From Dastarcus helophoroides (lineage: Eukaryota > Arthropoda > Insecta > Coleoptera > Bothrideridae), in NCBI GenBank assembly GCA_028583605.1, contig CM053325.1, positions 42,211,435 through 42,275,434 on the forward strand: 64,000 bases of DNA. The letters are read 5' to 3'. How positions within the stretch are numbered: position 1 is the first letter of the stretch; every line of letters starts with the position of its first letter. Under the pieces are notes generated by a model. That model saw only the letters and a program-made list of their open reading frames with translations, did not search any database and was not told the DNA's origin. The position numbers and the translations under genes are program-made. Shown here in pieces: positions 36,642 through 49,047 of this stretch.

Positions 36642-37395
36642 TTAAAAATTAACTTCAGATGGAGGGTCATTTTGAGATAGATCGTTATTGTCCATATTAG
36701 AAACATTTTCTATTTCCCTATTGTTGTTTTCGGAAGCATTATTAACTGTCTCGATTAATGCCTGAAGCTCTTTTTCAGTTCTAAGGTGTTTAATAAAGTC
36801 ATTTGGGAAAGAAGACGTCTTCAAGCGAAATTTTGCAGGCATCCCAAACATTACTTCATAATGAGTACCCTTGATGCCTTCATGAAATGCTGTATTTTTT
36901 AAAAGTTGCACAAAACGTAACCCTTCAAACCATTTACTGCTGTGATTATTTTCCAACCAAGAACTTAGCATATTTTCAATTTTTGGTTTGCATGTTGAAC
37001 CGAACCTTGAATCTGGCTGTGCCTAGGTTCTCCGTGCACAATTTTCAGATCCGGCCACATTACACAAGCTTCTTTTACGATTTTGATACTAAACTCACGA
37101 CTGTTGTCACATTGCAGTACACTGGGGGCTCCAAATATAGTAAAAATATCAATTAGGTGATATGCAGCCTCTTCTGCGCGTTGCTTTTTAGGGCACGCAA
37201 CTGTACGAACTTCGTCAAGCGGTCTTGATAGACTAATATAAACTTAAAGTCATTATCTGGTTGCGACTGCATGTCAACTAGGTCCACCTGGTATCTTGAG
37301 TTCATCTCTCGAAAGACCATTGGCTTGACAAGTCCTTTCTTAGGCACCTTGGTTTTTTTTTGACAACTTTCACAAAAATTTAAGTAATTATTCAA
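36642..37395 (-). pseudogene. Broken Ginger/KRBA2-like integrase-type transposase
   Basis: On the minus strand an N-terminal part (37395-37153) reads CESCQKK, a zinc-binding CxxC, then REMNSRYQVDLVDMQS with the first catalytic aspartate. After a frame change near 37185 a stretch with LQCDNS (second aspartate) follows, then KIENML and the C-terminal part (to 36642) with LENNHSSKWFEGLRFVQLLKN and EVMFGMPAKF. This order matches retroviral-integrase-like transposases of the Ginger group and the related KRBA2 genes. At the third catalytic position I read GSVQHAN, glutamine where glutamate is expected. Frame breaks and the changed residue mark it as dead. Assignment to Ginger rather than another integrase-type element is from memory. 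Confidence 0.7.
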
Positions 37396-38970
37396 TATTT
37401 TATAAAATACGAGGGGGTAGCGAAAAAACGTCTAGATGCAATGAAATGACAACTACAACTAAAATCACGTGGTTGTCACCTATTGATAGAAATTAAGCAG
37501 TTGCGTAAACTGAACGAATTTTCGTAAAGCTAGACACTTTTATCACATTTACCATTACGAGAAATTATGCAAACAAACCAGTTAATTTGGCAAATTTTCA
37601 AGTATTTATCATTTTTACTAAAAGTGATGGTTATGCATAATTATTAGTTATTATATATAACATATAACCACCAGATTAATCACGTTTACCGTAACATATA
37701 TACAAAATTTACTAGCGATTATTTAGTAATGAATTAACTTATGATCAACTATTTATTTCAATATAAGCAGTGTACATGAAAGAAGTTAATTGATTAATTC
37801 CTAAGGGAGTAGAGAAAAAATTAAAAGTAGGTAGATACATCAGATAAAAACATATTTCATGAAATTGACACTTGCCTAATTGCCCTCCTAATATATAGCA
37901 TTATAATATAATAAGAACCGAATAAAATTATGCTAATTGAATGAAAGCGAGGGTTGAGTAAGGGGTCTATGCCACTCCTTGCTACTGCAAATACCCTTCA
38001 TAGGAAAATAACTACTAACTGAAACCAATATTTTGGGTCACTTTTGAATTTTAAAACACCTAAGTAGCTTTCCATAAATTATGTGACTCTGCGAAAAGAG
38101 TGTAATGCTGTTTGTAGCACATTAAACAGAAAAACACGACATGGAAAAATAATATCGTTTCATTAAACTTTAATTGCCAATAACATTTGAAACAAAAAAC
38201 ATCCACCAAATTTTAAAAATTCTAGAAAGGTGGTAGCCGAATGCTCATGTTAACAGTAAGAATGCCTTTTCATTCCATTAATATTTTAAGCTATTTGAAT
38301 TTAGTTTTTTGGGAAAGCAAAATATTGAAATATTTGGAAACGTTAAAAGTCAAACATATTTTGTCCCTGTTTACAATAAGTTAATGAACAACTTTTTAAA
38401 TATGTATTACAAAGTAAATAACGTTAAAAAGCCTACTTCTGTTATCTGAAAAACAATGTTTACCAAAGGCACAGAAATAATTAATCCTCAGCCAATCTTG
38501 ACATCTAGGGGTCCAAGGGTCCAAATTATTTTGAGATGGTTAACTTTCAGAAGGTCAAAGTAGTTGTAATAGATAAAGAAATTAAAGCTACCATAAACCT
38601 ACGAACGTTGTTGATGGATTTGTATATTTTTATGGAACAAGAATTAACATTATTTGGTGCAGTTTTATCAGTAGCTTCGCTATAGAAGATTAGTTTACAT
38701 GGAAATGAATTACTTTTAAACAGCCGCAAGGGATTTGCAGATTTAAAGGGTAAATCGTAATGTAACAAAGTTATTTGAAAGGCGAAATGAAAATTGTTGA
38801 TTACGTGTGATTATATAGGTCTCATTAAATATTTATGTATTAGCCGTGATAATGTATAAGTAAGGTACTTCGACGCGAGGCGAAATGTGGCAATAATCGG
38901 GATACTGGCGGCTTAGAGAGAGAGATAGATAGTAAGATGTTTAAGAACTGGCGTAACTCTATGCAAAGTA
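37396..38970. other. Intronic stretch without recognisable gene
   Basis: Mixed AT-rich sequence. The frame at 38547 on the minus strand has no recognisable domain. No repeat unit was noticed. Confidence 0.4.
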
Positions 38971-39678
38971 TCCGGCACCGTTCGACGTATGACTGGAATA
39001 TTGGCTGTAACTTTTTTAAAAAAGATTTTAGAACAAAGTATTTTAAATAAACTTTTTTTGGTTAATTATTTGCCACATTTTGGTGTCCTTAATTTCTTTT
39101 TCCCTGCTTTTGTTTCATTGCTACAGTAACGAACTTTGAAATTTCAAATGACATTCGTATTTTTGTTTGCTTTTTTAGAATTTGCATATCTTTCTGCATT
39201 TGGTGACCCTAAATCTTACAGGGTGTAGAAGTGAAAAAGTTCGAGAAAATATAATAATTTCATAATTTTACCGATTTTCATATTAAATAATTTAATACTA
39301 TTTTTAAACAGTATATCTGTTTTTTTTTTATTACGATTTCATTTTAGTACTTAGATTTCTTTAAAAATAACATTAAAAAATGACTGACAAAAATCAGTAA
39401 AATTATGATTTCTCGAAATTCTCGGAATCTAACTCCTATAAATTTGATGTTACCGAATGCAGAAACTTAAGATTTTTTGAAAAGATCAAATAAAAAATGC
39501 AAGTGTCATTTGACAACTCAAAAATTAGTTACCAAAACAACAAAATAAGAGCTAAGAAAATAAAATCAAAGTCACTGGAAAGTGACAAATAATTAACCAA
39601 AAAAGTTTATCTGACACACCTTTTCTATAAACATTTAAAAAAAGTTATATCTAATGTTCTATACATACGCCGGCGCCT
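38971..39678. repeat. Hairpin element (~700 bp)
   Basis: One long imperfect palindrome centred near 39330. Paired blocks include TTTTTGGTTAATTATTTG / CAAATAATTAACCAAAAA, TGCATTTGGTGACC / GGTGTCATTTGACA-like flanks, and CCGGCACCG / CGCCGGCG at the outer ends. No coding capacity and no clear target duplication. Confidence 0.65.
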
Positions 39679-40272
39679 GATAAACCAAACGACTCATCTG
39701 TCTATTAATATCATTTTTCTTTCTTAAATACCTAAATAGAATTTTATGTTTAAATTACTTTGGGCATAAGATATTCATTTGATAGAAACTAATTAAGTAT
39801 ATTAAGGAATACGTACTCTTCACAGTTTATTGTTCATTTTTCCTAAACCAAATTTTGCACTAAAATATTTTTCGCATACAAAATCTCGAGTTGACAACAG
39901 CCGGTCATTCGCGGGATTTTTTGCCTCAATACATCAACTTTGTCCTTAGACACTCCAAAGGACAACACTTTTTCATGGCTGCTTTTATAACCACTGTTGT
40001 TCATAGACACAAAACAAGTCTTGCCCATTTTGTCATTAAAATATAAATATAAAACCGACAAATTGCGAAACAATTATATAAAGCATCAATATTTGCATAA
40101 GAAAGCATTGCTTAATCTACTCAAGGTAGTCCTTCTACTGTCTATCCTTTATATGGTGTTCTCTTTTCAATCGCCTCCGGTTTTAGTCCCACTTATCGCA
40201 ACAGTGAGATATAGCAGGTTACATTACCAGCCTTATATTATATCATGGTATTAGCAGAATTAGGTTACTTAA

Positions 40273-40682
40273 GCCGCGTACAGACTTGAACCACATCGCG
40301 AACCGAACCTCGTCAGGAACCGCCCCGCGTCTAGTTTGAACGTTCATGCGATCGACGTTGCCAACCTGATAAGTTGCTGATAAAGCCGCGTGCAAATTTG
40401 AGACACGTCGGGAACCAAACCTTGTTACGAACCACGTCGCGAGCCTCGAACTAAACCTCGTTCTGCAACTACAACGTGTTTTATTTTTGTTAAGCTGCAT
40501 ATGCTTTATAACTATAACCATCCTTTGATGCGACACTGACAGGCCGACAAAACGTGGGACTCGGCGCGACTCCTTATCAAAAGATTATTAGGTTCGCAAC
40601 CTGTTCGTATGAACGTCCAAAGTAGACGCGGCGCGGTTCGCGACGAGGTTCAGTTCGTACGCGGTTCAAGTCTGCACCCGGC
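40273..40682. mobile_element. TTAA-flanked palindromic MITE A (interrupted)
   Basis: GCCGCGTACAGACTTGAACC (40273) faces GGTTCAAGTCTGCACCCGGC (ending 40682). TTAA borders both ends (40269-40272, 40683-40686), the piggyBac-type target. Arms are about 100 bp, CG-rich, with repeated CGCGAACC/ACCTCGTC blocks. The left and right arms are separated by the left arm of palindrome B. No transposase is present. Confidence 0.7.
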
Positions 40683-40949
40683 TTAAGGAAGCACGCTGAG
40701 TCCCACGTCTTGTCAATCTTTCAGCGTCGCATCAAAGGATGATTGCGGGACAGGGTTGCGCAAATTTGGAGGTGTTTACTCATATGCTTTATCGTGTATA
40801 GATATTTACTCTGCTGTTATTCAGCACAATAAAAATGAAACGTGTTGAACTTGGAGAACCGGGTTTGGTTCGAGGCTCGCGACTTGGTTTCTGACGAGGT
40901 TCGCAACGGGGTTCAGTTCACGACGCGGTTGAAATCTCTACGCGGCTTT
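40383..40949. mobile_element. Palindromic MITE B, interleaved with A
   Basis: AAAGCCGCGTGCAAATTTGA (40383) faces CTCTACGCGGCTTTA (ending 40949). Inner pairs include GTCGCGAGCCTCGAAC / GTTCGAGGCTCGCGAC, CATCCTTTGATGCGAC / GTCGCATCAAAGGATG and ACGTGGGACTC / GAGTCCCACGT. Ends resemble those of A, so the two belong to one family. Its right arm lies outside A while its left arm lies inside A. Confidence 0.7.
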
Positions 40950-41189
40950 ACACAAATCTCTTTGTGTTATGTATTTAGTGGCAAATCGACATCAAAAATT
41001 TTGTTTAAATAATTGATATCTGTATAATAACTCTTGCTTTGCGGAATTCCTCAATATTCATAACTCATAAAATACAAAATGTCAGAATGTCCACAAATTT
41101 CACCGACAACGTTTGACGGTAGATTCAGGATGATAAGTAAATACAATTTACGGAAAAAAAAATGTAATAAAAAGTCTTCATCTTCCGAG

Positions 41190-41610
41190 TTATAAGCTAT
41201 CAAAGTGGTCCAGAAAAAAAATTTTTTTTAATTATAACTACATAACCTCTTTACTGAAAATTTTCATCGTCAGTTTAAAATTAACGTTTGGATTTCAATA
41301 ATTAGTAATTTTTTAATAAAAAATGCATTCGACTTATTGAAATTTAAACAGATGATCCATTCGTTTTGCAAATATTCGTTTTACAATAGTTTCCGAGTAA
41401 CATATAAGCTGTCAAAGTTCTCCAAAAAAAAATGTTTTTAATTATAACTACATAACCTCTTTACCGAAAATTTTCATCGTCAATTTAAAATTAACGTTTG
41501 GGCTTCAATAATTGGTGATTTTTTAATGAACAATGTACTCCACTTATTGTAATTTAAACAGATGATCCATTCGTTTTGCAAATATTAGTTTTACATACAT
41601 TTAATGGTTT
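41190..41610. repeat. Tandem duplication, ~210-bp unit
   Basis: AATTATAACTACATAACCTC starts at 41230 and again at 41440, and AACAGATGATCCATTCGTTT recurs at the same distance. Two copies with about 90% identity by eye. It belongs to the left part of the 41087-43105 element. Confidence 0.85.
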
Positions 41611-41963
41611 CGGCATACTACAAACGTTTTCTGACTTATTTTAACAACATTAGGGATTAATTCCTTTACTTTAGGTGGCAACTGGAGAGGGTGGTCGGTA
41701 TATATGGCATATTGTTTAAAAAGAATAAATTTAAAAAGTTGCGAAATTATTTAATACTAAAATGGAAAAATATGGCTTCAATCATAGCAGTCAACCATAG
41801 TAATATTACCTAATGACCTGAAACACTAAACAAATATTTGTTTTCATCGTCCATTAAACACAATGGTTTAAATCCATAGTACTCTCTTCACAAACCCGAA
41901 CAAACGGACATCATATAGTAATTTACCTCAAAAAAGGGGTACCTTTAAATATTGAGAGTCAAT

Positions 41964-42762
41964 TAGGGATGAGCAAACCTGCTCCTTCCAAATAACAGTT
42001 ATAGCAGTTACTGCTTCTTTTAAAAGCAGCTGCTAAGTAGTAGCTTAAAAATAGCAGTTTGTAAGGTTGCGGGTAGTTCGATGATGGCAGCTTACTATTT
42101 GCTTCTTTGTAGTAATTTATAGTTTACAAACTACTTTGCGTCACGAGATCCTACTATCATGTAGTTTGATAATGTTTTTATTGTTTTGATAAGGTGTAGA
42201 TCACAGAGTACGAATGTAAAAATTTTCAAATAACAGCTTTATTTTTACTTTCCATTTGGTGGATAAATCTTAACGTGCGTAAAGGCTCTTAAAATTAGTT
42301 ATAACATTGACATTACAACTGTTAAAATTTTCGCACAAAACATGTGATCACAGATCTATAAAGCGGTAGGAATCAACAGCCAACAATTTCGAAATTAACC
42401 ATCACTGCAAAACAGCCCTTTTTGAAAATAAATTGGAGTGAGATAGGCGACGCGCGACACCTCGAATATTCGGGTGTCGATCGGGGTGCCAGTATCTATC
42501 AACAGACTGCGATGTATGATATAAAGTAGCGAAAAAGCAAAGCAGCTATTTTTGATAATAAATCGCAGCCAGCAATATTCGGGTATTGTCGACTGCTATC
42601 GGGGTTGCCAATTTCGAGATCTTTGTCAAAAGAACTACGATGTAAAATACAAAGCAGCGAAGTAGCGAAGCACCTATTTTTAAAATTAAGTAGCAGCTAG
42701 AAGCTGCTTCAGCAAAATAATTGCTATGAAGTAGCAGATTTTGAAATAGCAATCCATCCCTA
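41964..42762. mobile_element. Non-autonomous hAT element with 8-bp target duplication
   Basis: Left end TAGGGATGAGCAAACCTGC; right end GCAATCCATCCCTA, the TAGGGATG terminus typical of hAT elements. Flanks are GAGTCAAT (41956-41963) and GAGCCAAT (42763-42770), an 8-bp duplication with one mismatch. Both subterminal regions are full of GCAGCTACT / AGTAGC-type short repeats. No transposase frame. Confidence 0.85.
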
Positions 42763-43837
42763 GAGCCAATATTTATTTGGAATAAACTGATCTTTTATTA
42801 GGCACTGCCCATTTAACAAAAATTGGACGATGGTTAAAGTTCTAATGGGTAAAAGAGGTGGATGGGCGGAGGAAACTACCACCCAGTATATCAGTTTCAC
42901 TAAGATTCTTGGAAATGATAAGCCTTAACTGCCTTAATTTATGTTTTAAATTTTGACACGATCTGTAAAGAGGTTATGGAGTTAAAATTAAAATTATTTT
43001 TTTTACAACTTTAACAGCCTAATTATATGTCGAAAACTAAAAACCTTTTATGAAACTTTTTCCTAAATCTACTGTCAAGCGTTGTCGGTAAAATTTGCGG
43101 ACATGTATGTAGAGATCGGATTTTAGGCACAATCAAATAAGTTAAAAAGGTGAGCAAAACGTTAAATTAGGCTAACACGAACTGCTAAAAAAGGCATCAG
43201 AAAGGCAAAATACTCTATAAAATAGGCATTAACGGGTCAAAACCACAATTATCAAGAAAAACATTTTAAACATCATTTCATTTGCAAATACAAATTAATT
43301 GTCTCTTAATATTTTCCATTGTAAAATTTGTGCATCTTCGCAGAGGTTGTAATTTTAAATTTTTTTCTCTACATCGACAGGCACTAAGGTGCAAAACGAC
43401 CAAACTGCATCATTCGGTAACGAGCTGTTGCTTTCACCGTTAGTATAAATCCAGCAGCCAGATGCGTTCCTAAATGTTTAGCGGTTCAGCCGTCTGCGTG
43501 TCCAGTAGAATTTGGGCGTTCCCAATTTTTTTTTCTGTTAAAATACGTAGGCAGGGCAGTAGTCGGGAATCTTATAAAATAAGTTTAAAATTTATAACAA
43601 ATACTACTCGAAAAAAGAACAATATTGAAAGTGCAAACTTTAAATTGTGAGAAAAAAGTCCACATTTTAGAATAACACAAAGTTTATGAAAAAAATTTTG
43701 AAAATTTAAAATTTTGAAAATACATGTAAGACCAAAAGTTCCACAAAAGGAAGAAATTTTAAGTTTTTAAGCAGACAATTAGGAAAAAGTGAAAATTGAA
43801 ATCGAATGTTGGACAAGAAAAGTCGAAAGTTTATATA

Positions 43838-45531
43838 GGAATGACCAGAAGTACGGAATAAAATTCAGATCTTTTGAATCAGTTAATTTTTTTAAACGCA
43901 GAAACACGTGAACTGATCTTAATTTTTTCTCATCTTTCGGTTATAGAATAATTAATTTTTCTTCAACCCCCTAACCTACCACTACTTTTTTTTCTCAAAT
44001 GGAAACTAGCATTAGAGGGTTCGTTGAAAAGCTTATAGAAAACTGAATTCAGCCATACCAAATAAACAAATTTTATGTTTTCAGGAGCAAGGTTTGTAGG
44101 GTTGTATAAAACACCTACTTAACAAGTGAAATAAAATTTAATTATCTTCAGTGTTAGGGCTTTCTGGTTAGTTTTTCGCTTTAGTTGTAAATTTCAGTTC
44201 GAAACGTTACTATTGTGTTAAAATCAAGTTATTTACTGAATCGCAATGGTATTGTCGAAAATTTAAACCATCGAAATATTGATATTGCTTGGATGTGAAG
44301 ACAAAATAAGAAGTCAGGCTTAAGTGCGAGATTTATTTAATGTAAAGTATTCTGAAAACCAAATTTCGCAAGGGACAGTCAGTAAAATATTTCATAAATT
44401 TGAGAAACACGGTGCACTACAGACTTTGCTTAAAACTGGACAGGCACATGATTTGAATGAAGAAAAGAAATGTTTTTGAAAGAAGGGAAATACACTCCTA
44501 TAAGGTATTTTTTGTCCAAGAGCTTTTGGAAGACGATTATGATAGACGATTACAATTTTGTGAGGAAATTATAAGGCGGTTTGATAATAGTAATAATTTT
44601 CACCGAGACTTTTTTCGAATGCAGCCACTTTTTATTTAAATGGAGTGGTTAACAGGCACAACTGTGGCTTTTGGTCCAAGGAAAATTCACACTGAACATG
44701 CGAATCGCATACGCAGCACCTCCAGAAAGTTAATGTATGGGCAGGTATCATCTACAACAGAATCTTGGGCACATTCTTTTTTGAAGAAAATCTTACTGCC
44801 ACACGCTACCTGGATTTTCTAACATTTGACCTGACACCTGCTCTGGTTGTGATTTTTCCTCATGAAATTGATCCAGATATACCCAATGAAAGAATTTGGT
44901 TTCAACAAGAAAGCGCCTCCTACATTTTGATATTGATATTCGAAGATACTGAAATGAAATGTTTCCAAATCGTTGGATTGGTAGACAAGGTGCAATTGAA
45001 TGGCCGCCAACCTCCCCCTGGATTATTTTCTTTAGGGATATTTGAAAGAAAGAGTCTACCAGGACAGAGCAGATAATATTGAAAATTTAAAAAACAAGAT
45101 TAGGGCAGAGATGCATAATTGACCAGTTAAAGTCATTCGGAATGCTGTGGACAGCTTTTATTATCGTCTTGGAGCATGTCAAATAGTGCATAGAGGACAT
45201 TTTTAGCATAATCGGCATTTTCGTTTATTTTTGTAAATTATCTAGTTGTTTCAATTTCTAAATGAAAAAAACTTGTTATTGAAAACATAAAATTTGATTA
45301 TTTGGTATAGTTAAATTCCGTTTTCTATAAGCTTCTCAACGAGTCCTCTCATGCCTTGTTTCCATTAGAGAAAAAAGAGTAGGGGTAGCTGGGGGTTAGA
45401 GGGTTAAAGAAAAATTAATTATTATATAACCCAAAATTGGAAAAAAATAAGATCACTTAACGAGTTTCGGAGTTAAAAAAAAATTAACTCATTCAAAAGA
45501 TATAAATTTTATTTCGTACTTCTGGCCATCC
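43838..45531 (+). mobile_element. mariner-type element with ~240-bp inverted ends
   Basis: The left arm begins GGAATGACCAGAAGTACGG and the right arm ends CGTACTTCTGGCCATCC. Both continue as inverted copies for about 240 bp, through AATAATTAATTTTTCTT, AGCTTATAGAAAAC and AAATTTTATGTTTTC. A broken transposase lies between. TA borders the left end; the right border is TT, so the duplication is not intact. Long inverted ends are unusual for mariner but known in some subgroups. Confidence 0.8.
44246..45206 (+). pseudogene. Broken mariner/Tc1-type (DDE_3-like) transposase
   Basis: The protein would cut and rejoin the element ends. Visible pieces: a helix-turn-helix region (NVKYSENQISQGTVSKIFHK), then HSYKVFFVQELLEDDYDRRL, HTEHANRIR, GTFFFEENLTATRYLDFL and PNERIWFQQES, and a tail reading YYRLGACQIVHRGHF before a stop at 45204. 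The first catalytic region (usually SDE) is scrambled around 44605-44640 by a stop and frame change. The second aspartate, usual in FQQDGA, is replaced by glutamate in FQQES. Several frame changes follow after 44930. It matches the common insect DDE transposase related to mariner; it is not functional. Confidence 0.85.
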
Positions 45532-46033
45532 TTGCATTGCAATACAAATGTTCCTGAACTTTTCAGTTTAAGATTCAGAAAAGCAAGTCTTTATTTAAAA
45601 AATAAACCAAAAAATTTATAAATGTTAAAACTGAAAATTTTGAAACAAAGTGAACATTTCCAGATTAGGATCCAAATTTCAAACTAAAGGCTAAAAGCAA
45701 AATCCCTAAGCCAAAATTGGGCGTTTGAAATAATAATTTTAGGAAAAAAGTTAAGTATTGAATTTTGCATTTTGGAAAAAAAATTCGACAAAAAATAATA
45801 ACACAAATCGTATCGAAATCTCAAACAAACTTTTAAATTTTAAATTGATATTTGAAAGTAAATGAACATTTCTAAACCTAAACTTAAATTTGAAGTTTAA
45901 ACCTGAATTTTTAAGAAAATAATTAAAGATGGAAAGACTGAATGACGATTCAAAAGAATCTAGAATTTAAAAATTATTTTTATTATTAGATTTTCGGGTT
46001 ACAAATCAAAATGAAAAAATTGTCAGTTTTCAA
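45532..46033. repeat. Degenerate A/T minisatellite-like tract
   Basis: Same module type as 4381-9130 (AATTTTGAAACAAAG, AAATTTGAAG). No gene. Confidence 0.5.
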
Positions 46034-47588
46034 GTATACAGGTTGAACCAAATTTGATTTCCACTATAGGGATCTCGTAAACTTTTAGAGCTACAAGGAA
46101 GCTTAAATAGGTAAAGTAGTGCAGAATTCAATACCTAACAATATTCCGCTGATAACAGAATTTAATTCCAATTCGTCTTGATTTTATTTAAAAAAAAACT
46201 GAAAATCGCCATTTTTAAAAATCAGCTGTAACTTGTTTATTTGAAATCCGATTAAAAAATTCGAAAACTAAATTTAGTTGTTTTTTAAGGCCCTTTCATT
46301 AATGTACGTTTTTGTTCTAAATTTAACTGCTTCTGAGAAAATTATACCAACTTTGTTATTTCTTATAAGCGTCATATTAAATTTTATCATTTTCGAATTA
46401 AGTATATTTTTTTGATTAATTTGATATAGCACATGTCATACTTTAAATGTGGCAAAGTGGGTTAAGTGAAATAATTTATTATTTTTAAATTAAAAAATTA
46501 TAGTAGGCGATGCAAGTGCCACAACTTTTAATAAAAAAAGTACAGTACCTAATTAAGTAACAATAATTATTGAAAAACTAAACTTATTGTAATCAACTGC
46601 ACAATATTAAAACAGTCATTAGTATAATCGTAACGTGCATGCACCCCTTTAAATGGCGGAATTCTATGAAAACGTGTAGATGTTATGAAAATTTTATCGG
46701 CAATTCTAACAAAAATTCTTTTAACATTGAATACTTATTCGTGTAACGTCAAATATTTAACAAACTAACATAAGAAATGACTCTCATATTCATGCACATT
46801 ATCCATCTTAGAATACTTAACTTCTAAAGAAGTCTAGAACGCACATTTGCGTATGAGTCATGGGAAAGCCGCCCTTAATAAAGTTCTTAGAATGTTCTGA
46901 GAACTAAGTGATTTAAAGGGAATCATACACTTCACAATTATTCATAAATATTTCAATATTATACAGTTTGTTACAATATTTTTGATGTTTTAATAATAAT
47001 GATTGCTTTTTTATGATCTGTATTTTTTTTTAAGAGCTATAGCGATTGCATTGCCTACTATGATTTTTTTTTAATAATAAATTACTTTATTTAACCCAGT
47101 TTGCCACATTCGAAGTGTGCCATGACATACATCAAATTAATCAGAAATGTAAAATATCGTCGTTGCCGTGGAAAAATCTTCTATGTGCTGAAATGTAAAT
47201 TTTAAAGAAGAGCAAAAAACATATCGTCGCTGCAGTGGAAACATTTTTTATGTGCACCTTTTCATAAAATAGGGTTTTTTCGTAATCTGATGGAGATTGA
47301 ATGTCTCTTCCCTTTCAAATAAATATTCCTTAGGCCTTAAAAACAGCTAACTATGGTTTTTGATTTTTTTCGATCGGATTTCAAATAAAGAAGTTACAGC
47401 TGATTATTAAAAATGGCAATTTTCAGTTTTTTCTAAATAAAATCAAAAGAAATTAGAATTCAATTGTTTTCTCAGTGGAATTATTTAGGCATTAAATTCT
47501 CCACTACTCTGCCCATTTAAGCTTCTTTGTATTTCTTACAGTTTCCGAGTTCCCTGTTAGTGGAAATCAAATTTGGTTTAACCTATAG
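46034..47588. mobile_element. Foldback element with ~480-bp arms
   Basis: The left end TATACAGGTTGAACCAAATT faces AATTTGGTTTAACCTATAGA. The arms remain alignable for about 480 bp, with TGATTTCCACTA, AAATCAGCTGTAACTT, GGCAAAGTGGGTTAAG / AACCCAGTTTGCC and GTAGGCGATGCAAGTGCC / ATTGCATTGCCTAC. The middle (~46510-47050) is unique and includes a CATGCACCCC patch. No coding capacity. Confidence 0.75.
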
Positions 47589-49047
47589 AATCAAATACTT
47601 CGAAAAAAATCAAAATTTCAAGATTAAAGTAAAAATTTTGACATTAAAAGGCCAAGAGTTCAAGTTCATTCAGAATTTTGCAGAAAAATGTTGAAAGTTT
47701 GCGATTAAGGCCGATATTTTGGGAAACCGTGTCAAAATTAAGAAGTGGTCACTTAAAATTTTGAGAGAAAATTAAATGTTAGGTTATATTCAGGATATTT
47801 AGAAGAAGCATAATATTTTCAAATTAAAAAATTCTTAAAATCTCGAGTTTATTCCTGATTTTCTAGTTTAAATCTTGCAATTTTCACTTTAAATTTAAAT
47901 ATTTGATTTTTTTCAGAAAGTCTAACTTTTAAAGTTATGATTTAGTTTAAAGTTTACACTTTCTAGAAAAAGTCAATGTTTTAAAATTAAAAATATTTAA
48001 AGGTTAAACTTGAATTTTGAATTTTTTTTTTAAATAATTAAATTAAACTTTTCTTCAGATTTCTTTTTCCTTTTTATTCAAAATTGGACATTACCTTTTA
48101 AATGTTATAAAAAAAATGTGTGAATATTAATTGTTGGCCTTTTTACCGGCACTTGCACATTTTGTGAGAAAAGTCGCAATTTTCAGAATAAATCGAGTTT
48201 GGAGAAAAAAACCAGTTTCTAAAAATGTTTCTCTCATAATTTTTATTTTTATATACATTTTGATATAATGTCGAAATTTATAAGAAATTATTTCCTTCAG
48301 ATTTCGTAAAAATATTATTTTCAAAATGTCTATATTTTTATTAAGATTTTAGTCCAATTTTAGAAAAAAGAAAGTGGAAAAAAATCGAATTTTGAATAAA
48401 AAACTCAATTTTAAGTAGAAACTTTCAGAAACATATGACATTTATTTAAAACTTCCAAAATATAATCCAATTTTAAGAGAAGAAAGTAGAATTTCAAGTT
48501 TAAAGTCGTATAATTTAGAGAAAGATGAATTATGATAAAAAAAAACAGTTTTGTGATAGTCGGAAGTTTTGGAAAAACTTGAAAAATATCGAAATTTCGA
48601 GGGAAACACGATTATCGAGGTAAAAATCGAATGATTCGAAAACCCAAACAAATTTTGAAAAAAAATTAAAATTTCGAGAAAACACATTTTGAGGACAATA
48701 TCGAAATTTCCCAGAGTTAAATTTTATCGATATTAATTTATTTAATTAATTTTCGACCGCATTTACCTAATATATAGGTACTCCATTTTTACAAGTGGTT
48801 GCAAACTAACGGATCTGGTCATTCTGCAAATGTAGTTAATGAGACTTTTATTACCAGGAGAACGATGCCCTTGTTTTGATCCTCTCATCCTCAGGCACTC
48901 TGCATTCCAGGTGAAAGCTACCTTGTCCGAAATTTAGGCATGAAAAACGATGAAAAAAATGAAAAGTTAAGATCATAGGATTTTACCTAAATTCCGGTCT
49001 CTAATAATACATATTAAAATTTTACGATGTTTGTAGTAATAAGTTTA
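47589..49047. repeat. Degenerate A/T tract with one normal island
   Basis: A/T modules to about 48720. Then 48765-48920 has normal composition (GTGGTTGCAAACTAACGG, TCCTCTCATCCTCAGGCACT), with no frame or repeat I can name. Confidence 0.45.

Larger units (their letters stand above)
41087..43105. mobile_element. ~2-kb element with ~170-bp inverted ends
   Basis: The left arm ATGTCCACAAATTTCACCGA (41087) matches the reverse complement of the right end (…GGTAAAATTTGCGGACAT, 43105), with GACAACGYTTGACRGTAGAT and AACTMCATAACCTCTTTAC blocks inside. It contains a tandem duplication and a nested hAT-like element. No transposase was recognised; superfamily unknown. Confidence 0.65.

Noticed and set aside
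40243..40536. Arginine-rich minus-strand frame
   Set aside because: Produced by the CG-rich palindrome arms.
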